64,000 nt of DNA, from positions 2,495,001 to 2,559,000 of the forward strand of contig NC_015259.1 in NCBI RefSeq assembly GCF_000192745.1. The letters run 5' to 3'. The stretch comes from Polymorphum gilvum SL003B-26A1 (lineage in GTDB: Bacteria; Pseudomonadota; Alphaproteobacteria; Rhizobiales; Stappiaceae). Under the pieces are notes generated by a model, which saw nothing but the letters and a program-made list of their open reading frames with translations, was not told the DNA's origin and did no database searches. A program made the position numbers and the translations under genes. Numbering within the stretch: position 1 is the first letter of the stretch; the number at the start of each line of letters is the position of its first letter. Positions 9,392-22,333 of the stretch are shown here, piece after piece.

Positions 9392-10648
9392 TCACGCAAA
9401 GAACTTGTGCGCCTTGATCAGCGCTTCGGCCAGGACGTCGACCTCTTCCATCGTGTTGTAGAGGCCGAAGCTGGCGCGGCAGGTCGAGGTCACGCCATAG
9501 CGCGCCAGCAGCGGCTGGGCGCAATGGGTGCCGGCGCGCACCGCGACGCCCGACCGGTCGATGATCGTCGACACGTCGTGGGCATGGGCACCCTGCATCT
9601 CGAACGAGACGATCGCGCCCTTGCCCGGCGCCGTCCCGAAGATGCGCAGCGAGTTGATCTCGCCGAGGCGCTGATGGGCATAGGCGCACAGCGCCGCCTC
9701 GTGGCGGGCAATGTTGTCGCGCCCAAGCGCCTCCATGTAGTCGAGCGCGGCGCCGAGGCCGATCGCCTGGACGATCGGCGGCGTGCCGGCCTCGAACCGG
9801 TGCGGCGGATCGGCATAGGTAACGAGCGATTCGGTCACGTCGGCGATCATCTCGCCGCCGCCGCAGAACGGCCGCATCGCCTTGAGCCGGTCCATCTTCG
9901 CCCACAGGACGCCGATGCCGGTCGGCCCGTAGACCTTGTGGCCGGTGAAGGCGTAGTAGTCGCAGCCGATGTCCTGGACGTCCACGGGCAGGTGAACGGC
10001 CGCCTGACTGCCGTCGACGAGCACGGGAATGCCGCGCTCATGGGCGATCCGGCACACTTCCTTCACCGGCACCACCGTGCCGAGCACGTTCGACATGTGG
10101 GTGATCGCGACCAGCCTGGTGCGATCGGACAGCGCGTCGGCAAAGGCGTCGAGATCAAACGATCCGTCCTCGCGGACATAGACCCATTTCAGCACCGCTC
10201 CATGGCGTTCCCGGTGGAAATGCCAAGGGACGATGTTGGAATGGTGCTCCATGATCGACAGCACGATCTCGTCGCCCGGCCCGAAGGTCTCCGGCCCCAG
10301 CCCATAGGAGACGAGGTTGATCGCCTCGGTGGTCGAGCGGGTGAACACGATCTCGTCGACGGACGGCGCATTGAGGAACCGGCGCACGGTCTCGCGCGCC
10401 GCCTCGTAGTTCTCCGTCGCCGTGTTCGACAGGTAGTGAAGGCCTCGGTGGACGTTGGCATATTCGAACGAATAGGCCCTGGTCACCGCGTCGATCACCG
10501 CCTGCGGCTTCTGGGCCGAGGCGCCGTTGTCCAGATAGACCAGCGGCTTGCCGTAGACCGTGCGCGACAGGATCGGGAAGTCGCGGCGCACCGCCTCGAC
10601 GTCGTAGGGTGCCGGACCCGTTGTTGCCTGTGCCGATGCGCTCGTCAT
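9392..10648 (-). CDS. sufS: cysteine desulfurase SufS (class II)
   Basis: PLP-dependent enzyme that removes sulfur from cysteine for Fe-S assembly by SufBCD. The 418-residue frame contains the PLP lysine in FTGHKVYGPTG (near 237), the THMSNVLG segment, and the catalytic cysteine in RAGTHCAQPLL (near 374), set in the short class II loop. IMEHHSNIVPW marks the PLP-stacking His region. It lies 9 bases downstream of sufD. No SufE gene is in this window. Confidence 0.95.
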   Translation of the reverse strand: MTSASAQATTGPAPYDVEAVRRDFPILSRTVYGKPLVYLDNGASAQKPQAVIDAVTRAYSFEYANVHRGLHYLSNTATENYEAARETVRRFLNAPSVDEIVFTRSTTEAINLVSYGLGPETFGPGDEIVLSIMEHHSNIVPWHFHRERHGAVLKWVYVREDGSFDLDAFADALSDRTRLVAITHMSNVLGTVVPVKEVCRIAHERGIPVLVDGSQAAVHLPVDVQDIGCDYYAFTGHKVYGPTGIGVLWAKMDRLKAMRPFCGGGEMIADVTESLVTYADPPHRFEAGTPPIVQAIGLGAALDYMEALGRDNIARHEAALCAYAHQRLGEINSLRIFGTAPGKGAIVSFEMQGAHAHDVSTIIDRSGVAVRAGTHCAQPLLARYGVTSTCRASFGLYNTMEEVDVLAEALIKAHKFFA

Positions 10649-10657
10649 GATGTCTCC

Positions 10658-11980
10658 TCAGCCGCCGACGGCCAGCCAGTCGCGCACGCGCTGTTCCAGC
10701 GGCTCGGTCACGCTCTCGCTGCCGAATTCCTCGATCGCTTCCGACAGGAAGGCGAGGACCAACAGGGTGCGCGCCTCGGCCTCGGGAATTCCACGGGCGC
10801 GCAGGTAGAACAGCAGGTCCTCGTCGATCTGGCCGCTGGTCGCGCCATGGGCGCACTGCACGTCGTCGGCGAAGATCTCCAGCTCCGGCTTGTTGGCCAT
10901 CTCCGCTTCCTCCGACAGAAGCAGAGCCTGAGTCATCATCCGCCCATCGGTCTTCTGGGCATGCGGGCGAACGATGATCTTGCCCTGATAGACCGCCTTG
11001 GCCCGGCCGTCGATCACCGACTTGAAATATTCGCGGCTGTCGCAATGCGGCACGGCATGATCGACGACCAGGGTCTGGTCGGCAAGCTGGTCGCCGCGCA
11101 CCATGGTGACGCCGAACAGGTCGGCGCGGGCGCCTTCGCCGGCGAAGGAGACGAAGGACTGGTTGCGGGCGAAGGCGGTGCCGACGACGAAGCCGAGCGT
11201 CTTCAGATGCGCGTCGCCGGCAAGCCGCGCGAAGGATGTCGAGACATGGGCGTGGCTGCCGGCGCCGGACATCAGCCGCACGCTCGCCAGTATCGCGCCC
11301 TTGCCCAGGTCGTAGTCCGACACGGCGTTGGTCTCGCCGCCGGCGCCCACCGACGCGAAGCTCTCCAGCAGGGTCAACTCGGCGCCCTCGCCGAGGGCGA
11401 TGCGGCAGCGGCTGAAGCTGGCGCCGGCGCCGACCGTCAGGTGGACGATCTCGACCGGCTTGTCGACGCGCCTGCCCGCCTCGACCGCGACGGTCACGCC
11501 GCCCTGGACCAGCGCGGTGTTGAGATCGACCAGCGCGTTGCCCTGGGCGATCGCCGGACACTGCAGCAGCTTGGCGGCATCGCTGTTGGCGAGCCCGTCG
11601 TTGATGTCGCGGACCGTCACCCCTGCCGCGTCGAGGGCGTTTAGGTCCGACAGCTCTGCGACCAGCCGGCCGTTGGCGAGCACCAGGCGAAAGCGCTCGA
11701 GGCCGCCGTAGGCGTCCGCCGCCTCGAGGGCAGGCCCGGCTGCCTGCGCGGTCACCGGGTCCGCGAGCGGCGCGGCACCCTTCATGTAGGCGCGCAGGTC
11801 GGTGTATTTCCACTCCTCGACGCGCCGGTGCGGCAGACCCGTCTGGCTGAACCGATCGAAGGCGGCGTTGCGCAGGGCGGCGATTTCGGCGCCGCCCGCC
11901 AGCGACGTCCGGCTGCGCTCGAACTGCTCGGCGAGGTCCGTTTCGGCCTGGGTGCGCACGACGCGAATGCTGGCGTTCAT
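10658..11980 (-). CDS. sufD: Fe-S cluster assembly protein SufD
   Basis: SufD pairs with SufB in the SufBC2D scaffold. The 440-residue frame starts at ATG 11980 (MNASIRVV) with AGGGAG 6 bases before it; the frame reaches further upstream but into sufC. A helical N-terminal part (residues 1-125, FSQTGLPHRRVEEWKYTDLR) precedes the beta-helix core. The conserved C-terminal segment with CAHGATSGQID (near 361) and FYLRARGIP matches SufD. Spacing to sufC is 16 bases and to sufS 9. Confidence 0.94.
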   Translation of the reverse strand: MNASIRVVRTQAETDLAEQFERSRTSLAGGAEIAALRNAAFDRFSQTGLPHRRVEEWKYTDLRAYMKGAAPLADPVTAQAAGPALEAADAYGGLERFRLVLANGRLVAELSDLNALDAAGVTVRDINDGLANSDAAKLLQCPAIAQGNALVDLNTALVQGGVTVAVEAGRRVDKPVEIVHLTVGAGASFSRCRIALGEGAELTLLESFASVGAGGETNAVSDYDLGKGAILASVRLMSGAGSHAHVSTSFARLAGDAHLKTLGFVVGTAFARNQSFVSFAGEGARADLFGVTMVRGDQLADQTLVVDHAVPHCDSREYFKSVIDGRAKAVYQGKIIVRPHAQKTDGRMMTQALLLSEEAEMANKPELEIFADDVQCAHGATSGQIDEDLLFYLRARGIPEAEARTLLVLAFLSEAIEEFGSESVTEPLEQRVRDWLAVGG

Positions 11981-11996
11981 GGTCTGCTCCCTGCCC

Positions 11997-12755
<759 letters not shown>

Positions 12756-12830
12756 TGAGGCAATCCTCATTCAGTCAGCGGCGCAACAGAACTGCGCCAT
12801 CATCAGTCAGGGGTCTTGTTGCGAAGCAGC

Positions 12831-14303
<1,473 letters not shown>

Positions 14304-14424
14304 CTTCTTCTCCGTTCGTCTCGGCCCATGGGCCGGCATTGTATTCGTCTTGCGGACCACGTGCAGGGCGGCTCCTGGCCGCCGGCGGTCCTTTGGGCGG
14401 CGGGCCCGCAAGCCCGCGCCCTCG

Positions 14425-15594
<1,170 letters not shown>

Positions 15595-15742
15595 GACCCG
15601 GCTGTGTTCCTGCTTGATGCCCGGCGCCCCGTTTTACGCCCGGATGACGGAAAACTTGAAATTTCCCGCCGCGATGACGATAACGTGGCCCAAGCTGTCG
15701 ATCTTCCGTCCGCATACCGGAGCCTGTCCGGCCCGGAGGGAC

Positions 15743-15792
15743 TTTCGAATTATTCTAAACAAGGTTCTAGAAACATGGAGCCTCGGAGTCAA
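15743..15792 (-). promoter_or_regulatory. suf operon promoter with Irr-box-like operator
   Basis: Read on the minus strand, a -35 TTGACT (plus 15787-15792) and a -10 TAGAAC (plus 15764-15769) are separated by exactly 17 bases. Immediately downstream, spanning the expected start near 15757, lies the inverted repeat TTTCGAA-TTA-TTCTAAA (plus 15743-15759). It differs from TTTAGAA-N3-TTCTAAA, the form I recall for the iron-control element bound by rhizobial Irr, at a single base. A second palindrome, TTCTAGAA (15765-15772), overlaps the -10. Position over the start site suggests repression. Confidence 0.55.
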
Positions 15793-15874
15793 GTTTGGAC
15801 TCAGGGTTTTCACGTACTAGGCCCGCAAACTTTCCCGTCCGGGCGACGGGAACCACAAAAGGATACCGCGCTTC

Positions 15875-16531
15875 ATGCCCGAGGTGATTTTCAACGGCCC
15901 TGCCGGTCGCCTGGAAGGCCGTTTCCATCCCGCCAAGAAACGGAACGCGCCGATCGCGCTCGTGCTGCACCTGCACCCGCAGTTCGGCGGCACGATGAAC
16001 AACCAGATCGTCTATCAGCTCTATTACATGTTTGCGCAACGCGGCTTCGCGGTGCTGCGGTTCAACTTCCGCGGCGTCGGCCGCTCGCAGGGCTCCTTCG
16101 ACCACGGCCAGGGTGAGCTTTCGGATGCCGCCGCCGCGCTTGACTGGGTCCAGACCGTGCATCCGGACGCCCGTGCCTGCTGGATCGCCGGCTTTTCCTT
16201 TGGCGCCTGGATCGGCATGCAGTTGCTGATGCGCCGTCCCGAGGTGGAAGGCTTCATCTCGGTCGCCCCGCCGGCGAACCTGCATGACTTCTCCTTCCTC
16301 GCGCCCTGCCCGTCTTCCGGCCTGATCGTCCACGGCGACCAGGACAAGGTCGTGCCGGCCAAGGACGTCCAGACCCTGGTCGACAAGCTGAAAACCCAGA
16401 AGGGAATCGTCATCGACCAGGAAACGATCCCGGGTGCCAACCACTTCTTCGAGAACGACATCGACGAGCTGATGCTGCGCTGCGGCACCTATCTCGACAA
16501 GCGCCTCGGGCTGACCAGCGAAGTGGCCTGA
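15875..16531 (+). CDS. alpha/beta hydrolase
   Basis: A 218-residue alpha/beta-hydrolase-fold protein without a signal peptide, so cytosolic. The nucleophile elbow is GFSFGAW (Ser near 110), the acid is probably the Asp of VHGDQDKVVP (near 152), and the His is in PGANHFFEN (near 190). HLHPQFGGTMNN near residue 32 and FNFRGVGRSQG near 64 mark the small family found in many alphaproteobacteria (annotated simply as alpha/beta hydrolase). The substrate is unknown. It is divergent from suf and is followed by a strong terminator, so it is probably transcribed alone. Confidence 0.88.
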   Translation: MPEVIFNGPAGRLEGRFHPAKKRNAPIALVLHLHPQFGGTMNNQIVYQLYYMFAQRGFAVLRFNFRGVGRSQGSFDHGQGELSDAAAALDWVQTVHPDARACWIAGFSFGAWIGMQLLMRRPEVEGFISVAPPANLHDFSFLAPCPSSGLIVHGDQDKVVPAKDVQTLVDKLKTQKGIVIDQETIPGANHFFENDIDELMLRCGTYLDKRLGLTSEVA

Positions 16532-16558
16532 CCGGCGACGCGTTCCGATAATCGAAAG

Positions 16559-16593
16559 ACGAAGGCCCGGCTCGCGCCGGGCCTTCGTCTTTT
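16559..16593 (+). terminator. rho-independent terminator after the alpha/beta hydrolase
   Basis: A perfect 12-bp stem (ACGAAGGCCCGG, 16559-16570, with its complement 16577-16588) closes a 6-base loop and is followed by CTTTTG. It lies 27 bases after the hydrolase stop. Confidence 0.9.
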
Positions 16594-16647
16594 GCTGTCC
16601 TGTGCCTGCCTTGCTGCGCTGCCGGGTCGGCTGCGCGGCGCCTGCCC

Positions 16648-17034
16648 TCAGCTGCCCGGGGTCCAGGCCTGGTAGTCGCCGGTCACCTCGGGCCGTTTTT
16701 CCGGGGTCAGGATCGAGCCCCTGGGCCGGTAGGCCGCCGGCGTTCCGGTCAGGTTCGGATGATGCGGCTTCTGCCAGGACTTTGCGTGGTAGCTTTCCTC
16801 GGTCGGCGGCGTGTCGACGCGGTGATGCATCCAGCCATGCCAGCCCGGAGGAATGGCAGAGGCCTCGGCAAGGCCGTTGTAGATGACCCAGCGCTTCTTG
16901 CCGCCGCGCTCGCGGTAGTACTTGTTGCCGAACTCGTCCTCGCCGACGAACTCGCCCTTGCGCCAGGTGAAGAAACGCGTGCCCATGGTCTGGCCGTTCC
17001 ACCAGGTGAAGAGTTCGAGCAGAAGGGTTTTCAT
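16648..17034 (-). CDS. NDUFA12-family complex I accessory subunit homologue
   Basis: Homologue of mitochondrial NDUFA12 (B17.2), a supernumerary subunit of NADH:ubiquinone oxidoreductase kept in alphaproteobacteria. The 128-residue frame from ATG 17034 begins MKTLLLELFTWWNGQTMGTR. It shows the family pattern GEDEFGNKYYRE (near 31), RWVIYNG (near 49), PPGWHGWMHH (near 63) and the C-terminal Pro-rich HPNLTGTPAAYRPRGS. GGAGT lies about 12 bases before the ATG; an in-frame ATG at 17070 has no better site. It is away from any nuo operon, as is usual for this gene. Confidence 0.9.
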   Translation of the reverse strand: MKTLLLELFTWWNGQTMGTRFFTWRKGEFVGEDEFGNKYYRERGGKKRWVIYNGLAEASAIPPGWHGWMHHRVDTPPTEESYHAKSWQKPHHPNLTGTPAAYRPRGSILTPEKRPEVTGDYQAWTPGS

Positions 17035-17184
17035 AAGCGCGGGACTCCGGGGCCAAGCGGTCGGCGGCACGGCGGTTGCCGGATGCCAGCCTGTTTTGGC
17101 CCGGACTATGCCGCGCTGCGGCGCCCGTGTCCAGTAGCCGGCGGCACAAATGCGCTGCGCTGCGGCACGGCGGGAGGGCCCCGC

Positions 17185-17943
17185 CTAGGAGACGTGATTG
17201 CGCAGGGCGGCGAAGGATTCGGGTCGGCGCCGCCTGGAGAAGGGCCGCGCGCGCAGCGCTTCCTTGCGGTCCTGCTCCTCGCGCGCCAGCGCCTTGCGCG
17301 CCGCGGTCTTCTGGGACGCGAGCCGGTGCTCCAGCTCGTCGGCGCCGTGCGCCTGGTCCTCGGTGCTGAACACCTGGTCGACGGCCTCCTGGACCTCGGC
17401 ATAGCGGCGGTGCGCCCGCTCGTGATAGGCGCGCGCGTTGTCTAGGGTCTGCATCTTGGCGGCCTGCTCGTCGAGCAGCTTGTCGACGCCCTTGATCGTG
17501 TAGAAGCCGTGGCGGTCCGGCACAAACGGCCGGTCGTCGGCCACCAGCCAGCGCAGGCGATTGTAGAGCGTCGAGGGCGACACCGGCTTGACGAGCAGAT
17601 GATGGGCGCCGGCCCTGAGCGCCTTTTCGACCAGCGCCCGAGTGCCGTGGGCGGTGACGAAAAGCACCGGCACGAAGCACAGGGGATCCATGTTCTTGTG
17701 GCGGATCAGACGCAGCATCTGGTAGCCGCTTGCCGGTTCCATGCGCCAGTCGGTCAGGATCAGGTTCGGCGGCTCGGTCAGCATCGCCTGCAGCGCCTCG
17801 TCGACCGAATCGAACACCCGCACCCGGTCTACCTTGAAGCTCAGCAGCGTCGAGCGCAGGATCGTCTGCATCGGTTTGGAATCCTCGATCACCACCGCGT
17901 CGAGCGCTTCGATGGGCAATCCGTAGGCGGCATGATGTTTCAT
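17185..17943 (-). CDS. stand-alone response-regulator receiver protein with charged C-terminal tail
   Basis: A 252-residue protein with one CheY-like receiver domain: acidic pocket VIEDS (near 20), phospho-acceptor Asp in ILTDWRM (near 65), Thr/Ser switch in FVTAHGTR (near 97), Lys in LLVKPVS (near 120). The remaining ~110 residues are not a known output domain. They are helical and highly charged (EERQ/K-rich, with RLASQKTAARKALAREEQDR) and look like a coiled coil. No sensor kinase lies nearby. The output is probably protein-protein interaction; the function is unknown. Confidence 0.85.
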   Translation of the reverse strand: MKHHAAYGLPIEALDAVVIEDSKPMQTILRSTLLSFKVDRVRVFDSVDEALQAMLTEPPNLILTDWRMEPASGYQMLRLIRHKNMDPLCFVPVLFVTAHGTRALVEKALRAGAHHLLVKPVSPSTLYNRLRWLVADDRPFVPDRHGFYTIKGVDKLLDEQAAKMQTLDNARAYHERAHRRYAEVQEAVDQVFSTEDQAHGADELEHRLASQKTAARKALAREEQDRKEALRARPFSRRRRPESFAALRNHVS

Positions 17944-18167
17944 GGGGTCACGGGTCCGATGCAGTCCTCACCGTCTCCCTTGTCGCACGGCGCCTTTTAA
18001 ATCGGCTTGAAGCGCGCCCGGGCGATTTGCATCAAATTGTCCGCACCTCGTCCGCACCGGCCGGACGGCGGTCAGGCGGTACCACCCGGTCCGCGCGCCG
18101 ACCGTTCCCGGCCTTGGCCGACCGCCGCCGCGCTGCCGGACATCACTCTCCCCGATTTCCACAGAAG

Positions 18168-18214
18168 CCACTATATTTAGGGAGATCTTCGCTTATCCAC
18201 ACAACAGCTAGGCC
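18168..18214. promoter_or_regulatory. tandem NrdR-like boxes of the nrdJ1 promoter
   Basis: Two 16-base boxes, 18168-18183 (core CACTATATTTAG) and 18199-18214 (ACACAACAGCTAGG), match the NrdR consensus acaCwAtATaTwGtgt at about 12 and 10 positions. They begin exactly 31 bases apart, the spacing known for NrdR pairs. The first box contains a -10-like TATATT (18172-18177). NrdR is the ATP/dATP-sensing repressor of ribonucleotide reductase genes. Confidence 0.6.
18193..18201 (+). promoter_or_regulatory. perfect DnaA box between the NrdR-like boxes
   Basis: TTATCCACA, the strongest DnaA-binding 9-mer of Escherichia coli, lies in the spacer between the two NrdR-like boxes. A weaker relative, ATTTCCACA, is at 18155-18163. 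DnaA is known to act at nrdAB in Escherichia coli, so a regulatory site is more likely than an origin. Confidence 0.5.
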
Positions 18215-18590
18215 GCGTCAGCTTGACGGTAACGAACGATTCACACTAGTGTTCGATCATCACGGTGTGCGTATCCCGGGGCCGGCCTTTTCCTCCGACC
18301 TCCATCAGTAGAAACTGCAAGGTGGCAAGGCCCGCAGGTCGTTGACGGCGGGATGAGCTGTCGTGCGCCCGAAAGGCGGACATCGCGACAAGACGGCCCG
18401 GAAGTCCTATATATGGATTAGGCATTCCGGAACTCCACAAAATGACGGACCCCGCTGCGGAACGGGGTCCATGACAGGGTGGCGGCAGATTCGGCTTCCG
18501 GGTGCGGACGCATCCGGAGAACGGCAATGTTGCCAATTTGATTGCCTGACGGCGGCCGATACGGCCCGAGCTTGACGAAGGGGGCATGGA

Positions 18591-21500
18591 ATGCGGATTG
18601 AGCGGCGCTACACCAAGGAAGGCCAGTCGCCCTACGCTGACATCGAGTTCGCGACCACCACCAGCGAGATCCGCAATCCGGACGGCTCGGTGGTGTTTCG
18701 CCTTGAGAACATTTACGTCCCCGCCCAGTTCTCGCAGGTGGCGTCGGACATCCTCGCCCAGAAGTATTTCCGCAAGGCCGGCGTCCCCGCCCGCCTGAAG
18801 CCCGTCGAGGAAAACACCGTTCCCTCCTGGCTGTGGCGCCGCGAGGCCGACACCGCCGCCTTGGCCGATCTTCCCGAAGACGAGCGCTATGGTTCGGAGA
18901 CCGACAGCCGTCAGGTGTTCGACCGCCTTGCCGGCACATGGACCTACTGGGGCTGGAAGGGCGGCTATTTCGACGCCGAAGCCGATGCGCGCGCCTTTTA
19001 TGACGAGCTGCGCTACATGCTGGCGACGCAGAAGGTGGCGCCGAACAGTCCGCAGTGGTTCAACACCGGCCTGCACTGGGCCTACGGCATCGACGGGCCG
19101 AGCCAGGGCCACTACTACGTCGACTTCCAGACCGGCGAACTGACCAAGTCGGCCTCCGCCTACGAGCATCCGCAGCCGCACGCCTGCTTCATCCAGTCGG
19201 TCGAGGACGATCTCGTCAACGAGAACGGCATCATGGACCTGTGGGTGCGCGAGGCGCGTCTGTTCAAGTACGGCTCGGGCACCGGCTCCAACTTCTCGCG
19301 CCTGCGCGGCGAAGGCGAGCGGCTGTCGGGCGGCGGCAAGTCGTCCGGCCTGATGAGCTTCCTGAAGATCGGCGACCGCGCCGCGGGCGCGATCAAGTCC
19401 GGCGGCACCACCCGGCGTGCGGCCAAGATGGTCGTCGTCGACGTCGATCACCCCGACATCGAATCCTACATCAACTGGAAGGTGAAGGAGGAGCAGAAGG
19501 TCGCCGCGCTGGTCACCGGCTCGCGCATCTGCCAGAAGCACCTGTCGGCGATCATGAAGGCCTGCGTCAACTGCCAGGCCGACAACGACGACTGTTTCGA
19601 CCCGGCCAAGAACCCGGCCCTGAAGCGGGAGATTCGGGCGGCCAAGAAGATGATGGTGCCGGAGAACTACATCCGCCGCGTCATCCAGTTCGCCCGCCAG
19701 GGCTACACCGCGATCGAGTTCCCGACCTACGACACCGACTGGGACTCCGAGGCCTATCTGACCGTCTCCGGCCAGAACTCCAACAACTCGGTGCGCGTCA
19801 CCGACGGTTTCCTGTCGGCGGTCGTCACCGACGGCAGCTGGGACCTGACCGCCCGCCGCGACGGCAAGGTGATGAAGACCATCAAGGCGCGCGAGCTGTG
19901 GGAACAGATCGGCTATGCCGCCTGGGCCTCGGCCGATCCCGGCATCCAGTACCACACCACCATCAACGACTGGCACACCTGCCCGGCGTCGGGCGAGATC
20001 CGCGCCTCCAATCCGTGCTCGGAATACATGTTCCTGGACGACACGGCCTGCAACCTGGCGTCCCTGAACCTGCTGCAGTTCCGCCGCGCCGACCGCTCCT
20101 TCGACGTCGAGGCCTACGAGCACGCCACCCGGCTGTGGACCATCGTGCTGGAGATCTCGGTGCTGATGGCGCAGTTCCCGTCCAGGGAGATCGCGGAGCT
20201 GTCCTACAGGTTCCGCACCCTCGGCCTCGGCTACGCCAACATCGGCGGCCTGCTGATGACCTCGGGCATTCCCTATGACAGCGCCGAGGGTCGCGCCATC
20301 TGCGGCGCCCTGACCGCCATCATGACCGGCGTCGCCTATGCCACCTCGGCCGAGATGGCCGGCGAGCTCGGCGCCTTCCCCGGCTATGCCGAGAACGCCG
20401 AGCACATGCTGCGCGTCATGCGCAACCACCGCCGCGCCGCCTATGGCGAGGTCGACGGCTACGAGAAGCTGCACACCAACCCGGTGCCGCTCGACCATGC
20501 CTCCTGCCCGGACAAGGTGTTGATCGAACGCGCCCGCGCCGCCTGGGACCGCGCCCTGGAACTCGGCGAGAAGCACGGCTACCGCAACGCGCAGTCGACC
20601 GTGATCGCCCCGACCGGCACCATCGGCCTGGTCATGGACTGCGACACCACCGGCATCGAGCCCGACTTCGCCCTGGTCAAGTTCAAGAAGCTCGCCGGCG
20701 GCGGCTACTTCAAGATCATCAACCGCGCGGTGCCCGAGGCGCTGCGCGTGCTCGGCTACAGCGAGAGCCAGATCGCCGAGATCGAGGCCTATGCCGTCGG
20801 CCATGGCTCGATCGATCAGTCGCCCGGCATCAACCCGACGGCGCTCAGGGCCAAGGGCTTCACCGAGGCGACGATCGACAAGATCAAGGCGTCGCTGAAG
20901 GCGGCCTTCGACATCAAGTTCGTGTTCAACCGCTGGACGGTCGGCGACGAGCAGATGGCGGCGCTGGAGATCCCGGAAGAGAAGCTCTCCGACCCAGCCT
21001 TCGACCTGCTGACGCACATCGGCTTCACCAAGGCAGAGATCGAGGCGGCCAACACGCATGTCTGCGGGGCGATGACGCTGGAAGGCGCGCCGCACCTGAA
21101 GCAGGAACACTATCCGGTGTTCGACTGCGCCAACCCGTGCGGCAAGATCGGCAAGCGCTTCCTGTCGGTGGACAGCCACATCCGCATGATGGCGGCGGCC
21201 CAGCCGTTCATCTCCGGCGCCATCTCCAAGACGATCAACATGCCCAACGAGGCGACCGTCGAGGACTGCAAGGAAGCCTACATGCTGTCCTGGCGCCTGG
21301 CGCTGAAGGCCAATGCGCTCTACCGCGACGGCTCCAAGCTCAGCCAGCCGCTCAACGCCCAGCTCATCGCCGACGAGGACGAAGATGCGGACGAGGCCGC
21401 CGAGGCCATCGCCGCCAAGCCGGCCGCGGCCAAGGCCGAGATGATCGCCGAGCGGATCGTCGAGCGCATCATCGAGCGCACCGTGCGCGAGCGCGAGAAG

Positions 21501-22280
21501 ATGCCCGACCGGCGCAAGGGCTACACCCAGAAGGCGCGCGTCGGCGGCCACAAGGTGTACCTGACCACCGGCGAATACGAGGACGGCCGGCTCGGCGAGA
21601 TCTTCATCGACATGCACAAGGAAGGGGCCGCCTTCCGTTCGCTGATGAACAACTTCGCCATCGCCATCTCGCTCGGCCTGCAGTACGGCGTGCCGCTGGA
21701 GGAATATGTCGACGCCTTCACCTTCACCCGTTTCGAGCCGGCGGGCATGGTGCAGGGCAACGAGGCGATCAAGAACGCCACGTCGATCCTCGACTACATC
21801 TTCCGCGAACTGGCCGTGTCCTACCTCGGCCGCCACGACCTCGCCCATGTGCCGCCGGAGGCGATCGGCAACACCGCCATGAGCGCCGGCCCGAACGAGG
21901 GCCGCGGCGGCGCCAGCGAGCCGGCGGTGGTCTCCCACGGCCTGGTGCGCGGCCAGACCGAGCGCTTCCGCCTGGTTTCCGGCCGCGGCGAACCGGCCGG
22001 CGCGCTCGGCACCGCAGTCGCGGCGAAGCCGGTGTCGGCGCCTGTCGCGCAGACCTCGGCGGTCGCCACCGCCTTCGCCCGCGCCGGTAACACGGAAGTG
22101 GCGGTCAAGCTGGAGACGGCCGCCGCCCCGGCCCTGTCCTCCGCCGCCGAGCGAATCGCCGAGGCGCGCATGAAGGGCTACGAGGGCGAAAGCTGCTCGG
22201 AATGCGGCAACTTCACCATGGTGCGCAACGGCACGTGCCTGAAGTGCGACACCTGCGGCTCGACCAGCGGCTGCTCGTGA
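18591..22280 (+). CDS. nrdJ: adenosylcobalamin-dependent (class II) ribonucleotide reductase, complete
   Basis: Reduces ribonucleotides to deoxyribonucleotides using a thiyl radical made with adenosylcobalamin. The 1229-residue frame starts at ATG 18591 behind GAAGGGGG. The redox cysteine pair is C199 (QPHACFIQS) and C487 (DDTACNLAS); the radical-site motif is N474-P-C476-S-E478. The phosphate-binding [12 protein letters not shown] is near residue 680. After the barrel (ending near 923 with SKLSQPLN) come an acidic/Ala linker, a TSCPD-type domain ([20 protein letters not shown], near 1005) and a cysteine tail with C1202, C1205, C1216, C1219, C1222 and C1228, which recycles the active-site disulfide. 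NrdR-like boxes lie upstream and a strong terminator downstream. Confidence 0.96.
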   Translation: MRIERRYTKEGQSPYADIEFATTTSEIRNPDGSVVFRLENIYVPAQFSQVASDILAQKYFRKAGVPARLKPVEENTVPSWLWRREADTAALADLPEDERYGSETDSRQVFDRLAGTWTYWGWKGGYFDAEADARAFYDELRYMLATQKVAPNSPQWFNTGLHWAYGIDGPSQGHYYVDFQTGELTKSASAYEHPQPHACFIQSVEDDLVNENGIMDLWVREARLFKYGSGTGSNFSRLRGEGERLSGGGKSSGLMSFLKIGDRAAGAIKSGGTTRRAAKMVVVDVDHPDIESYINWKVKEEQKVAALVTGSRICQKHLSAIMKACVNCQADNDDCFDPAKNPALKREIRAAKKMMVPENYIRRVIQFARQGYTAIEFPTYDTDWDSEAYLTVSGQNSNNSVRVTDGFLSAVVTDGSWDLTARRDGKVMKTIKARELWEQIGYAAWASADPGIQYHTTINDWHTCPASGEIRASNPCSEYMFLDDTACNLASLNLLQFRRADRSFDVEAYEHATRLWTIVLEISVLMAQFPSREIAELSYRFRTLGLGYANIGGLLMTSGIPYDSAEGRAICGALTAIMTGVAYATSAEMAGELGAFPGYAENAEHMLRVMRNHRRAAYGEVDGYEKLHTNPVPLDHASCPDKVLIERARAAWDRALELGEKHGYRNAQSTVIAPTGTIGLVMDCDTTGIEPDFALVKFKKLAGGGYFKIINRAVPEALRVLGYSESQIAEIEAYAVGHGSIDQSPGINPTALRAKGFTEATIDKIKASLKAAFDIKFVFNRWTVGDEQMAALEIPEEKLSDPAFDLLTHIGFTKAEIEAANTHVCGAMTLEGAPHLKQEHYPVFDCANPCGKIGKRFLSVDSHIRMMAAAQPFISGAISKTINMPNEATVEDCKEAYMLSWRLALKANALYRDGSKLSQPLNAQLIADEDEDADEAAEAIAAKPAAAKAEMIAERIVERIIERTVREREKMPDRRKGYTQKARVGGHKVYLTTGEYEDGRLGEIFIDMHKEGAAFRSLMNNFAIAISLGLQYGVPLEEYVDAFTFTRFEPAGMVQGNEAIKNATSILDYIFRELAVSYLGRHDLAHVPPEAIGNTAMSAGPNEGRGGASEPAVVSHGLVRGQTERFRLVSGRGEPAGALGTAVAAKPVSAPVAQTSAVATAFARAGNTEVAVKLETAAAPALSSAAERIAEARMKGYEGESCSECGNFTMVRNGTCLKCDTCGSTSGCS

Positions 22281-22333
22281 CGGCGTGAGGCGGGGTTCCT
22301 CAGCGACACCCCGCCTGCCTGCCCTGACGCGAC

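Larger units (their letters stand above)
17944..18590. other. long intergenic/leader region upstream of nrdJ1
   Basis: About 650 bases without a gene. It contains the NrdR-like box pair and DnaA box at 18155-18214, a TTGACG hexamer at 18223-18228, the palindrome ACACTAGTGT (18243-18252), a lone NrdR-core-like CTATATAT (about 18407-18414) and a hairpin GGACCCCG/CGGGGTCC (18447-18470) without a U-tract. If transcription starts near the first NrdR box, the nrdJ1 leader is about 400 bases. I could not recognise a cobalamin riboswitch in it. Confidence 0.5.

Noticed and set aside
9311-11644. A 777-codon plus-strand frame opposite sufT, sufS and sufD
   Set aside because: Antisense to well-identified suf genes, composition Arg/His/Asp-rich as expected of a shadow.
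15786-15802. IscR-type site at GAGTC-N7-GACTC
   Set aside because: The half-sites are in the reverse order of the known GACT-N5-AGTC core and overlap the better-explained -35 hexamer.
18193-18201. DnaA box as part of a replication origin
   Set aside because: A single perfect box with no cluster, no AT-rich unwinding element and a clear alternative role at the nrdJ1 promoter.
18215-18590. Cobalamin riboswitch in the nrdJ1 leader
   Set aside because: No B12-box-like sequence was recognised on the sense strand; a GACCTGC on the antisense strand is not in context.
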